Shown piece by piece: positions 38,204 through 45,935 of a DNA stretch of 64,000 nucleotides. Source of the stretch: Clostridium sp. Lineage in GTDB: Bacteria; Bacillota; Clostridia; Clostridiales; Clostridiaceae. The position numbers and the translations under genes are program-made. The DNA lies in the NCBI RefSeq assembly GCF_018372875.1, contig NZ_JAHAIF010000005.1:37791-101790 (forward strand), written 5' to 3'. The notes under the pieces are model-generated. The model had not been told where the DNA came from. It searched no databases and saw only the letters and a list, made by a program, of their open reading frames with translations. Positions within the stretch are counted from its first letter, which is position 1. Every line of letters begins with the position of its first letter.

Positions 38204-39112
38204 ATGAAAATAGGATTAGTACTTTCTGGTGGTGGCGGAAAAGGCGCTTATGAGTTAGGCGTTTGGAGAGCCCTAAAGGAATTAGGAATAAGTAAATACA
38301 TATCTGTCTTTTCAGGTACATCTATAGGCGCATTTAATTCAGTGCTATTTGCTATGGATAATATGGAAAAAGCAGATAAGTTATGGGAAGAAGTAACAAT
38401 GGATAAATTAGTTCCTCTTAGTAAGGTAGAATTAATAAAAAGAGGAATAGGGCTGTACTTAGGGGGGAAGAACCTTCAGTTAGCTAAGAGATTTCTTAGT
38501 GATAAGATAGAACATGGAGCAATAAGTAATGAAGGTGCTGTAGAGGTTATAGAAAAATATCTTGATTGTAGTGTTTTTGACAATACTAATAAGGTTTGTT
38601 TTGCAGCTTGTACAGAATTACCTAATTATAATGTTAAGTATTTTAGATTGAATGATTATGATGAGGATACAAGGAAAAAAATTGTGTTAGCATCTGCATC
38701 TCTTCCGCTTATATATGATAGTACAGAGGTTGTAGGGGAAAAGTATATTGATGGTGGTATTGCTGATAATACACCTATACAGCCAGTTTATGGTGAAAAG
38801 TGTGATGTTATAATCGTTGTTTTACTTTCAAAAGAAGCAACTATTGATAGAGATTTATATCCTCATTCTAAGTTAATTATAATAGCGCCTGAAAATCTAG
38901 ATGAAAATACTATTAATGGTACTTTAAATTTAGATACTGATGCTAAAAGAGTTAGAATTAATGAAGGATATAAGGATACAATGAATAGGCTTAAGCCTGT
39001 TATGGAACTTATAAGGTTTATTAATGAAAAAGAAGAAGAAGAAGAAAATCCAATGCTGTATAAAATGTATGGAAAGCTAAAGTCTGTTTCCTTTAAAAGG
39101 AAAGAAAAATAA
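38204..39112 (+). CDS. Patatin-like phospholipase
   Basis: A 302-residue cytoplasmic lipid acyl hydrolase. The oxyanion-hole glycines (LSGGGGKGAYELG, about 7-19), the nucleophile Ser in FSGTSIGAF (GxSxG, about 38) and the catalytic Asp in DGGIADNTP (DGG, about 185) are all present. This is the rssA/YchK-like bacterial group, thought to release fatty acids from phospholipids. GGGGGGATT precedes the ATG. The C-terminus has a run of Glu (KEEEEEN) and is lysine-rich. A terminator follows. Confidence 0.92.
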   Translation: MKIGLVLSGGGGKGAYELGVWRALKELGISKYISVFSGTSIGAFNSVLFAMDNMEKADKLWEEVTMDKLVPLSKVELIKRGIGLYLGGKNLQLAKRFLSDKIEHGAISNEGAVEVIEKYLDCSVFDNTNKVCFAACTELPNYNVKYFRLNDYDEDTRKKIVLASASLPLIYDSTEVVGEKYIDGGIADNTPIQPVYGEKCDVIIVVLLSKEATIDRDLYPHSKLIIIAPENLDENTINGTLNLDTDAKRVRINEGYKDTMNRLKPVMELIRFINEKEEEEENPMLYKMYGKLKSVSFKRKEK

Positions 39113-39127
39113 ATAGTTATATAAAAA

Positions 39128-39156
39128 GTCATTATACAAAGTATAATGGCTTTTTT
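39128..39156 (+). terminator. Terminator of the patatin-like gene
   Basis: GTCATTATAC-AAA-GTATAATGGC (one G-U pair) followed by six T. Confidence 0.88.
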
Positions 39157-39243
39157 ACATATAAACTATAAAATGGTTGAAATTAACATACAATAGTGTT
39201 AAGATTTACTTAAGCAACCACTTAATTAAAAAATGGAGGAGCA

Positions 39244-39975
39244 ATGGAAGAGTTTATAAAGATTTTTAAGGCACTAGGGGATGAAACTAGAGTAAATATA
39301 TTGCTTTTAATTTCAAATAGAGGCATGTGTGCTAAAGGTATAGCAAGACATCTTGAAATAAGTGAAGCAGCAGTATCTCAACAAATAAAAATACTTAAAG
39401 ATATTGGTTTAATTCAAGGATATAAAATTGGTTATCATATTATCTATGACTTAAATGAAGAAAAAATAAATTCTTCAATTAAGTTTTTAGAATCAACAAT
39501 AGATAATGAAAAAACTAGTACAACAAATATTGCAGGCTTAAAATGTCTAAATGGATGTAAGCATATAAAATGTGCTAGTAATAATAAAATTAAGGAGGAG
39601 CCTATAATGAAAGTTTGTTTTCCAGTTGAATCAAATGAAGGAGTAAAAAGTATACCATATGGTCATTTTGGTACAGCACCACTTTTTGTAATATGTGATT
39701 TAGAGACTAATACAGTTAAGTCAGTAGGTAATGGAGATTTAGGTCATGAACATGGTAAATGCCAACCAATGAAAGCGTTATCAGGTGAAGAAGTTGATGC
39801 AGTAGTAGTTGGAGGAATTGGTGCAGGAGCTATTAATAAATTAAATTCTATGGGAATAAAAGTTTTTCAAGCAATTCAAGGAGATTTAGAAAAAAATCTA
39901 GAGGCATTTAAGGAAAATAAATTAAAAGAGTTTCCTAGTACTCATGTATGTAATCATGATGGATGTTCTCACTAA
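39244..39975 (+). CDS. ArsR-type HTH fused to a NifX/NafY-like (dinitrogenase FeMo-cofactor) domain
   Basis: A 243-residue fusion. Residues 1-85 are an ArsR winged helix (FKALGDETRVNILLL, ISEAAVSQQIKILKDIGLI). A Cys-rich linker (CLNGCKHIKC, about 101-110) leads into a NifX/NafY-like cluster-binding fold (about 122-225: MKVCFPVESNEGVKS, YGHFGTAPLFVICD, VVVGGIGAGAINKL), and a CNHDGCSH tail ends the protein. The linker and tail cysteines suggest metal or Fe-S sensing. GGAGG precedes the ATG. It is transcribed alone, so it may regulate distant genes or itself. A strong internal start at 39607 may also make the second domain alone. Confidence 0.85.
   Translation: MEEFIKIFKALGDETRVNILLLISNRGMCAKGIARHLEISEAAVSQQIKILKDIGLIQGYKIGYHIIYDLNEEKINSSIKFLESTIDNEKTSTTNIAGLKCLNGCKHIKCASNNKIKEEPIMKVCFPVESNEGVKSIPYGHFGTAPLFVICDLETNTVKSVGNGDLGHEHGKCQPMKALSGEEVDAVVVGGIGAGAINKLNSMGIKVFQAIQGDLEKNLEAFKENKLKEFPSTHVCNHDGCSH
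39592..39609 (+). promoter_or_regulatory. Internal ribosome site and start inside the ArsR-NifX gene
   Basis: AAGGAGGAG (39592-39600), then eight bases from GGAGG to ATG 39607, in frame with the fusion. Starting here gives a 122-residue stand-alone NifX-like protein (39607-39975). The same bases encode the linker residues KEEP. Confidence 0.6.
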
Positions 39976-39995
39976 AAATTAAATACTTATGTATA

Positions 39996-40025
39996 AAAGC
40001 CTACAGATTATTCTGTAGGCTTTTT
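39996..40025 (+). terminator. Terminator of the ArsR-NifX gene
   Basis: GCCTACAG-ATTATT-CTGTAGGC followed by five T. Confidence 0.9.
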
Positions 40026-40154
40026 CTAATTGTAGAATAATTTGTATTTTATAACTAATTTTAATTTTCTGAATAAATAATATAATAACTGGAAAAGGAG
40101 TACAATGGAAATAGATATGTAATTATAACTATACATAATAAGGTGGGGATTAAA

Positions 40155-40403
40155 ATGAATTTTATAAAGGTACATAATATTAATGAGAGCAAAATATTAA
40201 AAAAAGAGATTTGGGAAGAAAAGAAAAGAGAAAAGGTTACATTATGTTCTTGCAAGGGATGTATACAAAAGGCAGATGTAATATCAAATGTAAAAATAAA
40301 TGATGTGGAAGAAGGAAAAATTGTTTATAGTATTCCAGTGTGTAATGAGTGCAGTAACAAAGCAGAAAATTATTACGTAGATATAGATAGTTTGGCTATA
40401 TAA
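40155..40403 (+). CDS. Small Cys-rich hypothetical protein
   Basis: An 82-residue soluble protein I do not recognise. Four or five cysteines in CSCKGC (residues 31-36) and CNEC (about 65-68) look like a zinc ribbon. The N-terminal half is very lysine-rich (KILKKEIWEEKKREK). I chose ATG 40155 because AAGGTGGGG lies just upstream; an in-frame GTG at 40143 overlaps that site. It is transcribed alone, with a clear terminator. Confidence 0.65.
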   Translation: MNFIKVHNINESKILKKEIWEEKKREKVTLCSCKGCIQKADVISNVKINDVEEGKIVYSIPVCNECSNKAENYYVDIDSLAI

Positions 40404-40410
40404 GAGTTAG

Positions 40411-40444
40411 AACTCACAGTGATGAAAATTGCTGTGAGTTTTTT
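40411..40444 (+). terminator. Terminator of the Cys-rich gene
   Basis: AACTCACAG, 12-base loop, CTGTGAGTT, then TTTT. Confidence 0.88.
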
Positions 40445-40445
40445 A

Positions 40446-40476
40446 TTGACTTTAACCTAAGACTAAGGTTTAAACT
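40446..40476 (+). promoter_or_regulatory. MerR-type promoter with a 19-bp spacer and operator
   Basis: TTGACT (40446-40451), 19 bases, TAAACT (40471-40476). The spacer contains ACCT-AAGACTA-AGGT, matching the ACCT...AGGT layout of MerR-family operators. It drives the merR-methyltransferase gene at 40499, so autoregulation is likely. Confidence 0.7.
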
Positions 40477-40498
40477 TAGTTGTAAAGGGGGAAAGAAC

Positions 40499-41539
40499 AT
40501 GAGTAAAAAATATAATATAAAGGAAGTAGCGAAGTTATTTAATATAACAACCAATAAAATTAGATATTATGAGAAACAGGAATTAATTAATCCTATAAGA
40601 GATGAGGAAAATGATTATAGAATTTATAGAGAGAAAGATATTATGCAACTTCAAGCAGTGCTATTATACAGATCTATAGGACTATCAATTAAAACTATAA
40701 AGGAAATAATTAAAAGTAATGATAGTATAGATTATTTGGAGCACTTTAATAGACAATGGATTATGGTGAATGATGAGATACATAGATTAAATACTATTAG
40801 AGAATCACTTGAGAAAATAATAGATATATTATATGAAGATGAGAAAATGAACTCTGATAAAATCTTTCCTATTATTGAGAAAGGAAATAAGGTAGCATCT
40901 ATTAGAGAGGGATGGAAGGATAAGTGGAACTTTAATAGTTGGGCAGATAGTTATGATGAAGATGTGAAGGTTGATAGGGGAGCTTTAAAGATTTATGAAA
41001 ACTATAATAAAGTTTTGAATAAGGTGTATGAAAAATCTACTATAGCTGGAGATGGTATATCAGTGTTAGATATTGGGGTAGGAACAGGAAATTTAGCTAA
41101 AAAGTTTTTAGAAAATAACTATAGAGTAGTTGGAATAGATCAATCTAGAGAAATGTTAAGAGTAGCAAAACATAAATATCCTAATTTAAAAGTGAGATTA
41201 GGAGAATTTCTAAAGATACCTTTTAATGATAAAGTATTTGATATAATTGTATCAACTTACGCATTTCACCACTTAAATTCTGAAGAAAAATCATTAGCTG
41301 TTAAAGAGATGATAAGAGTTTTAAAAGATAATGGGAAGATAGTAATAGGAGATTTAATGTTTAAAAATAGAATTGAAGAAGAGGGAATATTAAAAGAGTT
41401 AACAGAAGCACAAGTAAATGAAATAAAAGATGAATATTATTCATATATAGATGAGCTTGAAAGTGAATTTATGAAATATAATAAAAAGCTTAACTATGAA
41501 AAGATAGATAGATTCATAAGTGTAATTGAAGTAAATTAG
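40499..41539 (+). CDS. MerR-family regulator fused to a SAM-dependent methyltransferase
   Basis: A 346-residue two-domain protein. Residues 1-70 are the MerR winged helix (YNIKEVAKLFNITTNKIRYY), about 75-115 the dimerisation helix, and about 150-310 a class I methyltransferase (motif I VLDIGVGTGNLAKKF, acidic GIDQSREM, and the VSTYAFHHL post-motif). In MerR proteins the C-terminal part normally senses the signal; here that role seems taken by an enzyme, so the effector could be SAM itself or a methyl acceptor. GGGGG upstream of ATG 40499. The promoter in front has the 19-bp MerR spacing. The target of methylation is unknown. Confidence 0.87.
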   Translation: MSKKYNIKEVAKLFNITTNKIRYYEKQELINPIRDEENDYRIYREKDIMQLQAVLLYRSIGLSIKTIKEIIKSNDSIDYLEHFNRQWIMVNDEIHRLNTIRESLEKIIDILYEDEKMNSDKIFPIIEKGNKVASIREGWKDKWNFNSWADSYDEDVKVDRGALKIYENYNKVLNKVYEKSTIAGDGISVLDIGVGTGNLAKKFLENNYRVVGIDQSREMLRVAKHKYPNLKVRLGEFLKIPFNDKVFDIIVSTYAFHHLNSEEKSLAVKEMIRVLKDNGKIVIGDLMFKNRIEEEGILKELTEAQVNEIKDEYYSYIDELESEFMKYNKKLNYEKIDRFISVIEVN

Positions 41540-41628
41540 AAAATTAAAAAAATATTACAAATATCTAAAAAGTAAGTATTTTAATATATAATTAGGATAT
41601 AATTACCATGAGATTGGAAGTGGTGATT

Positions 41629-42222
41629 GTGAAAAAGAAAAAGGTATTAAAATTTATTACTATACTTCTATTTTTGGGGTGCGTTATAGGATACACATCA
41701 TATAAAGGTTATAAAAAATATGAAGATAATAAAAATGGAATTGGAGAAACAATTGATGCATTTAATGGGGTAGAGGTATACTATAATGGTTCAGAATATG
41801 GAAATGTTCATGGAAAACATTACAGTAAAGATGGATATTATTATGGATATGAGTGGCAGTGTGTTGAGTTTATAAAAAGATATTATTATGATTATTTAGG
41901 CCATGAGATGCCAGATGGATATGGGAATGCAAAGGATTTTTTTGATAATAGTATTCCACAAGGGCAAGTAAATGAGAAAAGAGGTCTTGTTCAATATAGG
42001 AATGGCCATAATGAGATGCCTAAGGTAAATGATATATTAATATTTAATGATACAACATATGGTCATATAGTAATTATTTCAGAAGTTGGAGATGACTACA
42101 TTGAAGTAATACAGCAAAATATGGGTACTCAGACAAGAGATAAGTTTCAACTTAAGAAGGATGGAAATAATTATTATGTTGGAGGACATAGAACTCCTGT
42201 AGGATGGCTTAGAAAAGAGTAG
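41629..42222 (+). CDS. Membrane-anchored CHAP-domain amidase/peptidase
   Basis: A protein of about 197 residues with a basic start (KKKKVLKF), one membrane anchor and an external CHAP domain. The catalytic Cys is in YEWQCVEFIKRYYY (about 77) and the His in YGHIVIISEVG (about 145); an Asn/Glu partner may lie in IEVIQQNMG. CHAP enzymes cut peptidoglycan peptides or, in the glutathionylspermidine amidase group, amide bonds; this sequence looks closest to the latter, but a wall hydrolase is equally possible. I chose GTG 41629 because GGAAGTGG lies seven bases upstream; ATG 41608 is an alternative. Confidence 0.8.
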   Translation: MKKKKVLKFITILLFLGCVIGYTSYKGYKKYEDNKNGIGETIDAFNGVEVYYNGSEYGNVHGKHYSKDGYYYGYEWQCVEFIKRYYYDYLGHEMPDGYGNAKDFFDNSIPQGQVNEKRGLVQYRNGHNEMPKVNDILIFNDTTYGHIVIISEVGDDYIEVIQQNMGTQTRDKFQLKKDGNNYYVGGHRTPVGWLRKE

Positions 42223-42246
42223 AAATTTAATAATATGTGTAAGTAA

Positions 42247-42279
42247 AAGAAATATTGCTACAGCAGTATTTCTTTTTTT
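42247..42279 (+). terminator. Terminator of the CHAP gene
   Basis: AGAAATATTGCT-AC-AGCAGTATTTCT followed by seven T. Confidence 0.88.
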
Positions 42280-42344
42280 GTGAATTATTTAATATTTTGA
42301 GAGAATAATACTAGTATCTATTTAGTTTAGAGGAGTGATTTATT

Positions 42345-44009
42345 ATGGATGAAAATCCAATGTTCTGTTATCAATGTGAACAAACAGCAGGGGGAAAAGG
42401 ATGTACTAAAGTGGGTGTATGTGGGAAGACACCGGAAGTAGCTAACCTTCAAGATTTATTAGTTTATCAATGTAAAGGAATAAGCGCTTATGCAGTGGAT
42501 TTAATTGAGAGGGGCGAAATCATAGATAAAAGTATTGTTAGTTTTGTTGAAAATTCATTATTTACTACATTAACTAACGTGAATTTTGATGCAGAAGTAC
42601 ACGTTGAAATGCTTAAAGAATCTCAGAAGATAAAAGAAGCTTTAAGAGAAAAAGCTTCTAACAATAAAGAATATCCTGAACAAGCTACATATAATATTAG
42701 TTCTACAAAAGAAGAAATGCTTAAAGATTCAGTAAGGGCAGGAATAATGTTTGATCAAACACTAGATGCAGATATCAGATCTTTAAGGCAGACAATTATT
42801 TATGGATTAAAAGGAATAAGTGCCTATGGACACCAAGCTAGATTCTTAGGATACTTTGATGATCAAGTTGATAACTTTTATTTTAGGGGGTTAGAGTGTA
42901 CTACTAATGATAATTTAAGTGTAGAAGAAATGATTCGTATGACTATGAGAACTGGAGATATGAGTGTTGCTGTAATGAAAAAACTTGATGAAGCAAATAC
43001 AAATACTTATAAAAATCCAACAGTACATAAGGTTAATGTTAAGAGAGAAAAAGGACCTTTTATTATAGTTTCAGGACATGATTTAAGGGATTTAGAGATG
43101 TTATTACAACAAACAGAAGGAAGAGGAATAAATATATATACTCATGGTGAAATGATACCATCTCATGGTTATCCAGAATTGAAAAAATATAAACACCTTG
43201 TGGGAAATTATGGTGGAGCATGGCAAGATCAACAAAAAGAATTTGATGGAATACCAGGATGTATTTTAATGACAACTAATTGTTTAATGAGACCAAGAGA
43301 AACTTATAAAGATAGAATATTTACAACAAGTGTAGTAGGATGGGATGGTGTTAAGTATATTCCTGCTGATAAGGATGGACACAAAGATTTTACTCCAATA
43401 ATTGAAAAAGCCCTAGAACTTGGTGGTTTCACTGAATCAGAAGAACCACATGAAATTTTAGTAGGTTTTGGCCATAATGAAACTCTAAGTCATGCTGGAG
43501 AGATTGTTAATGCAGTAAAGGATGGAAAGATAAGACATTTCTTTCTAATTGGTGGATGCGATGGAGCAAGACCTGGAAGAAATTATTATACAGAATTTGC
43601 TCAAAAGGTTCCAGAAGACTGTGTTATATTAACTTTAGCCTGTGGTAAATATAGATTTAATAAATTGGATTTTGGTGAGGTGGCAGGTTTACCAAGGTTA
43701 TTAGATGTAGGCCAATGTAATGATGCCTATTCTGCTGTTAGAATTGCAACTGCCCTTGCAGATGCTTTTGATACTGATGTAAATGGATTACCTTTATCCA
43801 TTATTTTATCATGGTATGAGCAAAAAGCAGTTGCAGACCTTTTAGCTTTACTTTCTTTAGGTATAAAAGGTATTTTTTTAGGACCAACTTTACCAGCATT
43901 TTTAAGTCCTAATGTACTTCAATATTTAGTTGATACATTTAATTTACAACAAATAAGTCAACCAGATGATGATTTGAAAACTTGTTTACAACAAGGAATT
44001 GGATTATAA
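42345..44009 (+). CDS. hcp: Hybrid cluster protein (hydroxylamine/NO reductase)
   Basis: A 554-residue Fe-S protein. The N-terminal cysteines are Cys8, Cys11, Cys20 and Cys26 (MFCYQCEQTAGGKGC, then VGVCGK), the proximal cubane site. Later residues for the 4Fe-2S-2O hybrid cluster are seen in GFGHNETLSHAG, LIGGCDGARPGR and LTLACGKYRF. It reduces hydroxylamine or nitric oxide, protecting the anaerobe from nitrosative stress. AGAGGAG precedes the ATG. It is transcribed alone; no hcr reductase is next to it, as is common in clostridia. Confidence 0.97.
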   Translation: MDENPMFCYQCEQTAGGKGCTKVGVCGKTPEVANLQDLLVYQCKGISAYAVDLIERGEIIDKSIVSFVENSLFTTLTNVNFDAEVHVEMLKESQKIKEALREKASNNKEYPEQATYNISSTKEEMLKDSVRAGIMFDQTLDADIRSLRQTIIYGLKGISAYGHQARFLGYFDDQVDNFYFRGLECTTNDNLSVEEMIRMTMRTGDMSVAVMKKLDEANTNTYKNPTVHKVNVKREKGPFIIVSGHDLRDLEMLLQQTEGRGINIYTHGEMIPSHGYPELKKYKHLVGNYGGAWQDQQKEFDGIPGCILMTTNCLMRPRETYKDRIFTTSVVGWDGVKYIPADKDGHKDFTPIIEKALELGGFTESEEPHEILVGFGHNETLSHAGEIVNAVKDGKIRHFFLIGGCDGARPGRNYYTEFAQKVPEDCVILTLACGKYRFNKLDFGEVAGLPRLLDVGQCNDAYSAVRIATALADAFDTDVNGLPLSIILSWYEQKAVADLLALLSLGIKGIFLGPTLPAFLSPNVLQYLVDTFNLQQISQPDDDLKTCLQQGIGL

Positions 44010-44016
44010 AATTGTA

Positions 44017-44050
44017 AAAAGATAAGTTGAAAGGTCAACTTATCTTTTTT
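44017..44050 (+). terminator. hcp terminator
   Basis: AAAAGATAAGTTGA-AAGG-TCAACTTATCTTTTTT, ten or more perfect pairs. Confidence 0.93.
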
Positions 44051-44105
44051 ACTGTCGAGGAAAGTATAAAATTTCAATTGGCTATAAATCAAAGGTATTA
44101 TTACA

Positions 44106-44247
44106 TTTTTATATTAAAAAATATAAAATAAAGGATAGTAATTTTATAATTTCCTTACCTTTAGTACGGGTGGGGTGGATATTTGTTTTGATGTGACTTG
44201 GAGCTTGCGGCGGAACAAGCAAAATAAATATCTGCTACACCTTTTTT
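44106..44247 (+). repeat. Dispersed structured element, copy 3
   Basis: Leader nearly identical to copy 1 (ATATTAAAAAATATAAAAT), TATAAT at 44145-44150, arms starting GGTGGGGTGGATATTTG and ending ATATCTGCTACACC (one mismatch, four G-U), then six T. Its right end overlaps the 3' end of the minus-strand helicase gene: the element supplies the helicase stop codon and its last few codons. Confidence 0.87.
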
Positions 44248-45347
44248 ATTTCACGTCTATTTATTTTAAAACCTATTTTTTTTTCTATTTCTTTTAGCTG
44301 ATTTTCATCCTTTGGAGCAACAAACATGCATGTATATCCATCTTCACCTGCACGTCCTGTTCTACCAATACGGTGAATATAGCTTTCAGAAGTTTCAGGA
44401 GTATCGTAGTTATATATGTGAGTTACACCTGAAATATCAATACCTCTAGCAGCTACATCAGTTGCAATTAAATATTGAATATCTGCATTTCTAAAAGCCT
44501 TTATTATTCTTTCACGTTTTGGTTGAGGAACATCACTATGTATCTTCTGACAATTGTAACCTTTTTGATGAAGAGCTAATTCTAAAGCATCAGCTCTACG
44601 CTTAGTTCTGCAGAAAATAATAGCCATAAATGGGTTGTCTTCATTTAATGTAGAACAAAGGGCTTCCTGTTTCCATCTATCACTAACTTCTACAACTTCT
44701 TGTTTAATTGTATCTACTGCTATAGTTGGTGATTTTATATCTATAAATACTGGTTCCTTCATATATCTGTAGGCTAACTTTTTAACTTGGGAATCCATAG
44801 TAGCTGAGAAACAAAGTGTTTGGTTGGTTTTAGAACACGCCTTCATAATTTTTTCTATTTCATTTTTAAATCCCATAAGAAGCATTTGGTCAGCTTCATC
44901 AATTACAATAGTTTTTAATTTAGATAAATCAACAGATTTTCTTTCAATATGGTCTAAAAGTCTTCCAGGAGTAGCTATTATCATATGAATATTGTTTTTA
45001 AGCTTCTTTAGTTGGCTTCCAATATCCTTCCCTCCATATGCAGCTAAAATATTAATTTCTTCATTCACATTTAACTTCTTAGCTTCTTCAGTAATTTGTA
45101 TTGCTAATTCTCTAGTAGGAGATAATATAAGCACCTGTGTAGAATTAGATTTTGGTGATAGGTTTTGGAATATTGGTATCAAGAAAGCTAGAGTCTTTCC
45201 AGTACCAGTTTTTGCTTCACCTATTAAATCTTTACCTAGTAAAATATGAGGGATGCTTTCCTCTTGTATAGGAGTTGGAGTTTTAATTCCATTTTTACTT
45301 AATTTATTAACTATATTTTCATTTATTCCTAAGCTTTTAAAAGCCAC
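44235..45347 (-). CDS. DEAD-box ATP-dependent RNA helicase
   Basis: A 370-residue helicase with only the two RecA-like cores and a very short tail. Motifs are PTPIQEESIP (Q motif), AKTGTGKT (I), PTRELAIQ (Ia), VIDEADQML (II), FSATM (III), IATDVAARGID (V) and HRIGRTGRAG (VI). It remodels RNA or assists ribosome assembly and decay in the cytoplasm. I chose GTG 45347 because AAAGGATGG lies just upstream and the product starts AFKSLGINE; longer in-frame starts exist further upstream but fall in the leader hairpin. The stop lies inside repeat copy 3. A long structured leader and a clear promoter precede it. Confidence 0.93.
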   Translation of the reverse strand: MAFKSLGINENIVNKLSKNGIKTPTPIQEESIPHILLGKDLIGEAKTGTGKTLAFLIPIFQNLSPKSNSTQVLILSPTRELAIQITEEAKKLNVNEEINILAAYGGKDIGSQLKKLKNNIHMIIATPGRLLDHIERKSVDLSKLKTIVIDEADQMLLMGFKNEIEKIMKACSKTNQTLCFSATMDSQVKKLAYRYMKEPVFIDIKSPTIAVDTIKQEVVEVSDRWKQEALCSTLNEDNPFMAIIFCRTKRRADALELALHQKGYNCQKIHSDVPQPKRERIIKAFRNADIQYLIATDVAARGIDISGVTHIYNYDTPETSESYIHRIGRTGRAGEDGYTCMFVAPKDENQLKEIEKKIGFKINRREIKKV

Positions 45348-45377
45348 AATTAACCATCCTTTCTTGTAAAACAAATA

Positions 45378-45412
45378 AGAGCTTGGTATCAGTTGACAGA
45401 TAACCAAGCTCT
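45378..45412 (-). promoter_or_regulatory. Strong hairpin in the DEAD-box helicase leader
   Basis: Read on the minus strand, AGAGCTTGGTTATC and GATACCAAGCTCT pair over 13 bases around an 8-base loop, followed by TATTTGTTTTAC. It ends 31 bases before the GTG start. It may be an attenuator or a cold-sensitive structure controlling the helicase. Confidence 0.6.
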
Positions 45413-45447
45413 ATCTTAATTGGAATACACATACCAATTGCTTAGTA

Positions 45448-45476
45448 ATGATATCATTTAATAAGGTTATAGTCAA
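45448..45476 (-). promoter_or_regulatory. Sigma-A promoter of the helicase gene
   Basis: On the minus strand: TTGACT (45476-45471), 17 bases, TATCAT (45453-45448). It gives a leader of about 95 bases. Confidence 0.7.
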
Positions 45477-45510
45477 ATGTATAAAGATTAAAAATGAGCA
45501 TATGGATTGT

Positions 45511-45539
45511 TTGAAATATGTCGAATTGTTTGATATATT
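45511..45539 (+). promoter_or_regulatory. Sigma-A promoter for solo IIB and regulator
   Basis: TTGAAA (45511-45516), 17 bases, TATATT (45534-45539); each box matches consensus at five of six. Confidence 0.65.
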
Positions 45540-45622
45540 AGAATAATATAGAAACTTAACATATATTTTTTAATATTTATTTAATCGTATACATACTTTG
45601 TGCTTTGTGGAAGGAGGAGGCT

Positions 45623-45934
45623 ATGAAAATATTAATTTTGTGTGCAACAGGAACATCAAGTAATATAGTTGTAGAATCAGTAAAAAAGGCAGTAGGGGAT
45701 CTAAATATTAAAATTGCTGCAAAGGGAATAGAGGAATTTGAAGATAATGTTGAATCTTGTGATTTAATCCTATTAGGACCTCAGATTAAATATAAATTAG
45801 AAACGATACAAAAAGTTGTAGAAGATAAGAATATACCCGTTGGAATAATAGATAGCATGGATTATGGATTATGTAGAGGAGAAGAAATACTTAATAAGGC
45901 CATACAGCTTATAAGTTTATTCAAAGGAGAATAA
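45623..45934 (+). CDS. Stand-alone PTS IIB-like protein in the regulator operon
   Basis: A 103-residue lactose/cellobiose-type IIB. The phospho-Cys is Cys7 in ILCATGTSSNIVVESV, and LILLGPQIKYKLETI is family-typical. It differs from the transport IIB of the same system (48852: CAAGMSTSLLVNKM). There is no IIC or IIA in this transcript, and the gene lies one base before the LevR-like regulator, so it probably relays phosphate between the PTS and the regulator rather than moving sugar. I chose ATG 45623; AAGGAGGAGG is at 45611-45620. Confidence 0.85.
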   Translation: MKILILCATGTSSNIVVESVKKAVGDLNIKIAAKGIEEFEDNVESCDLILLGPQIKYKLETIQKVVEDKNIPVGIIDSMDYGLCRGEEILNKAIQLISLFKGE

Positions 45935-45935
45935 T

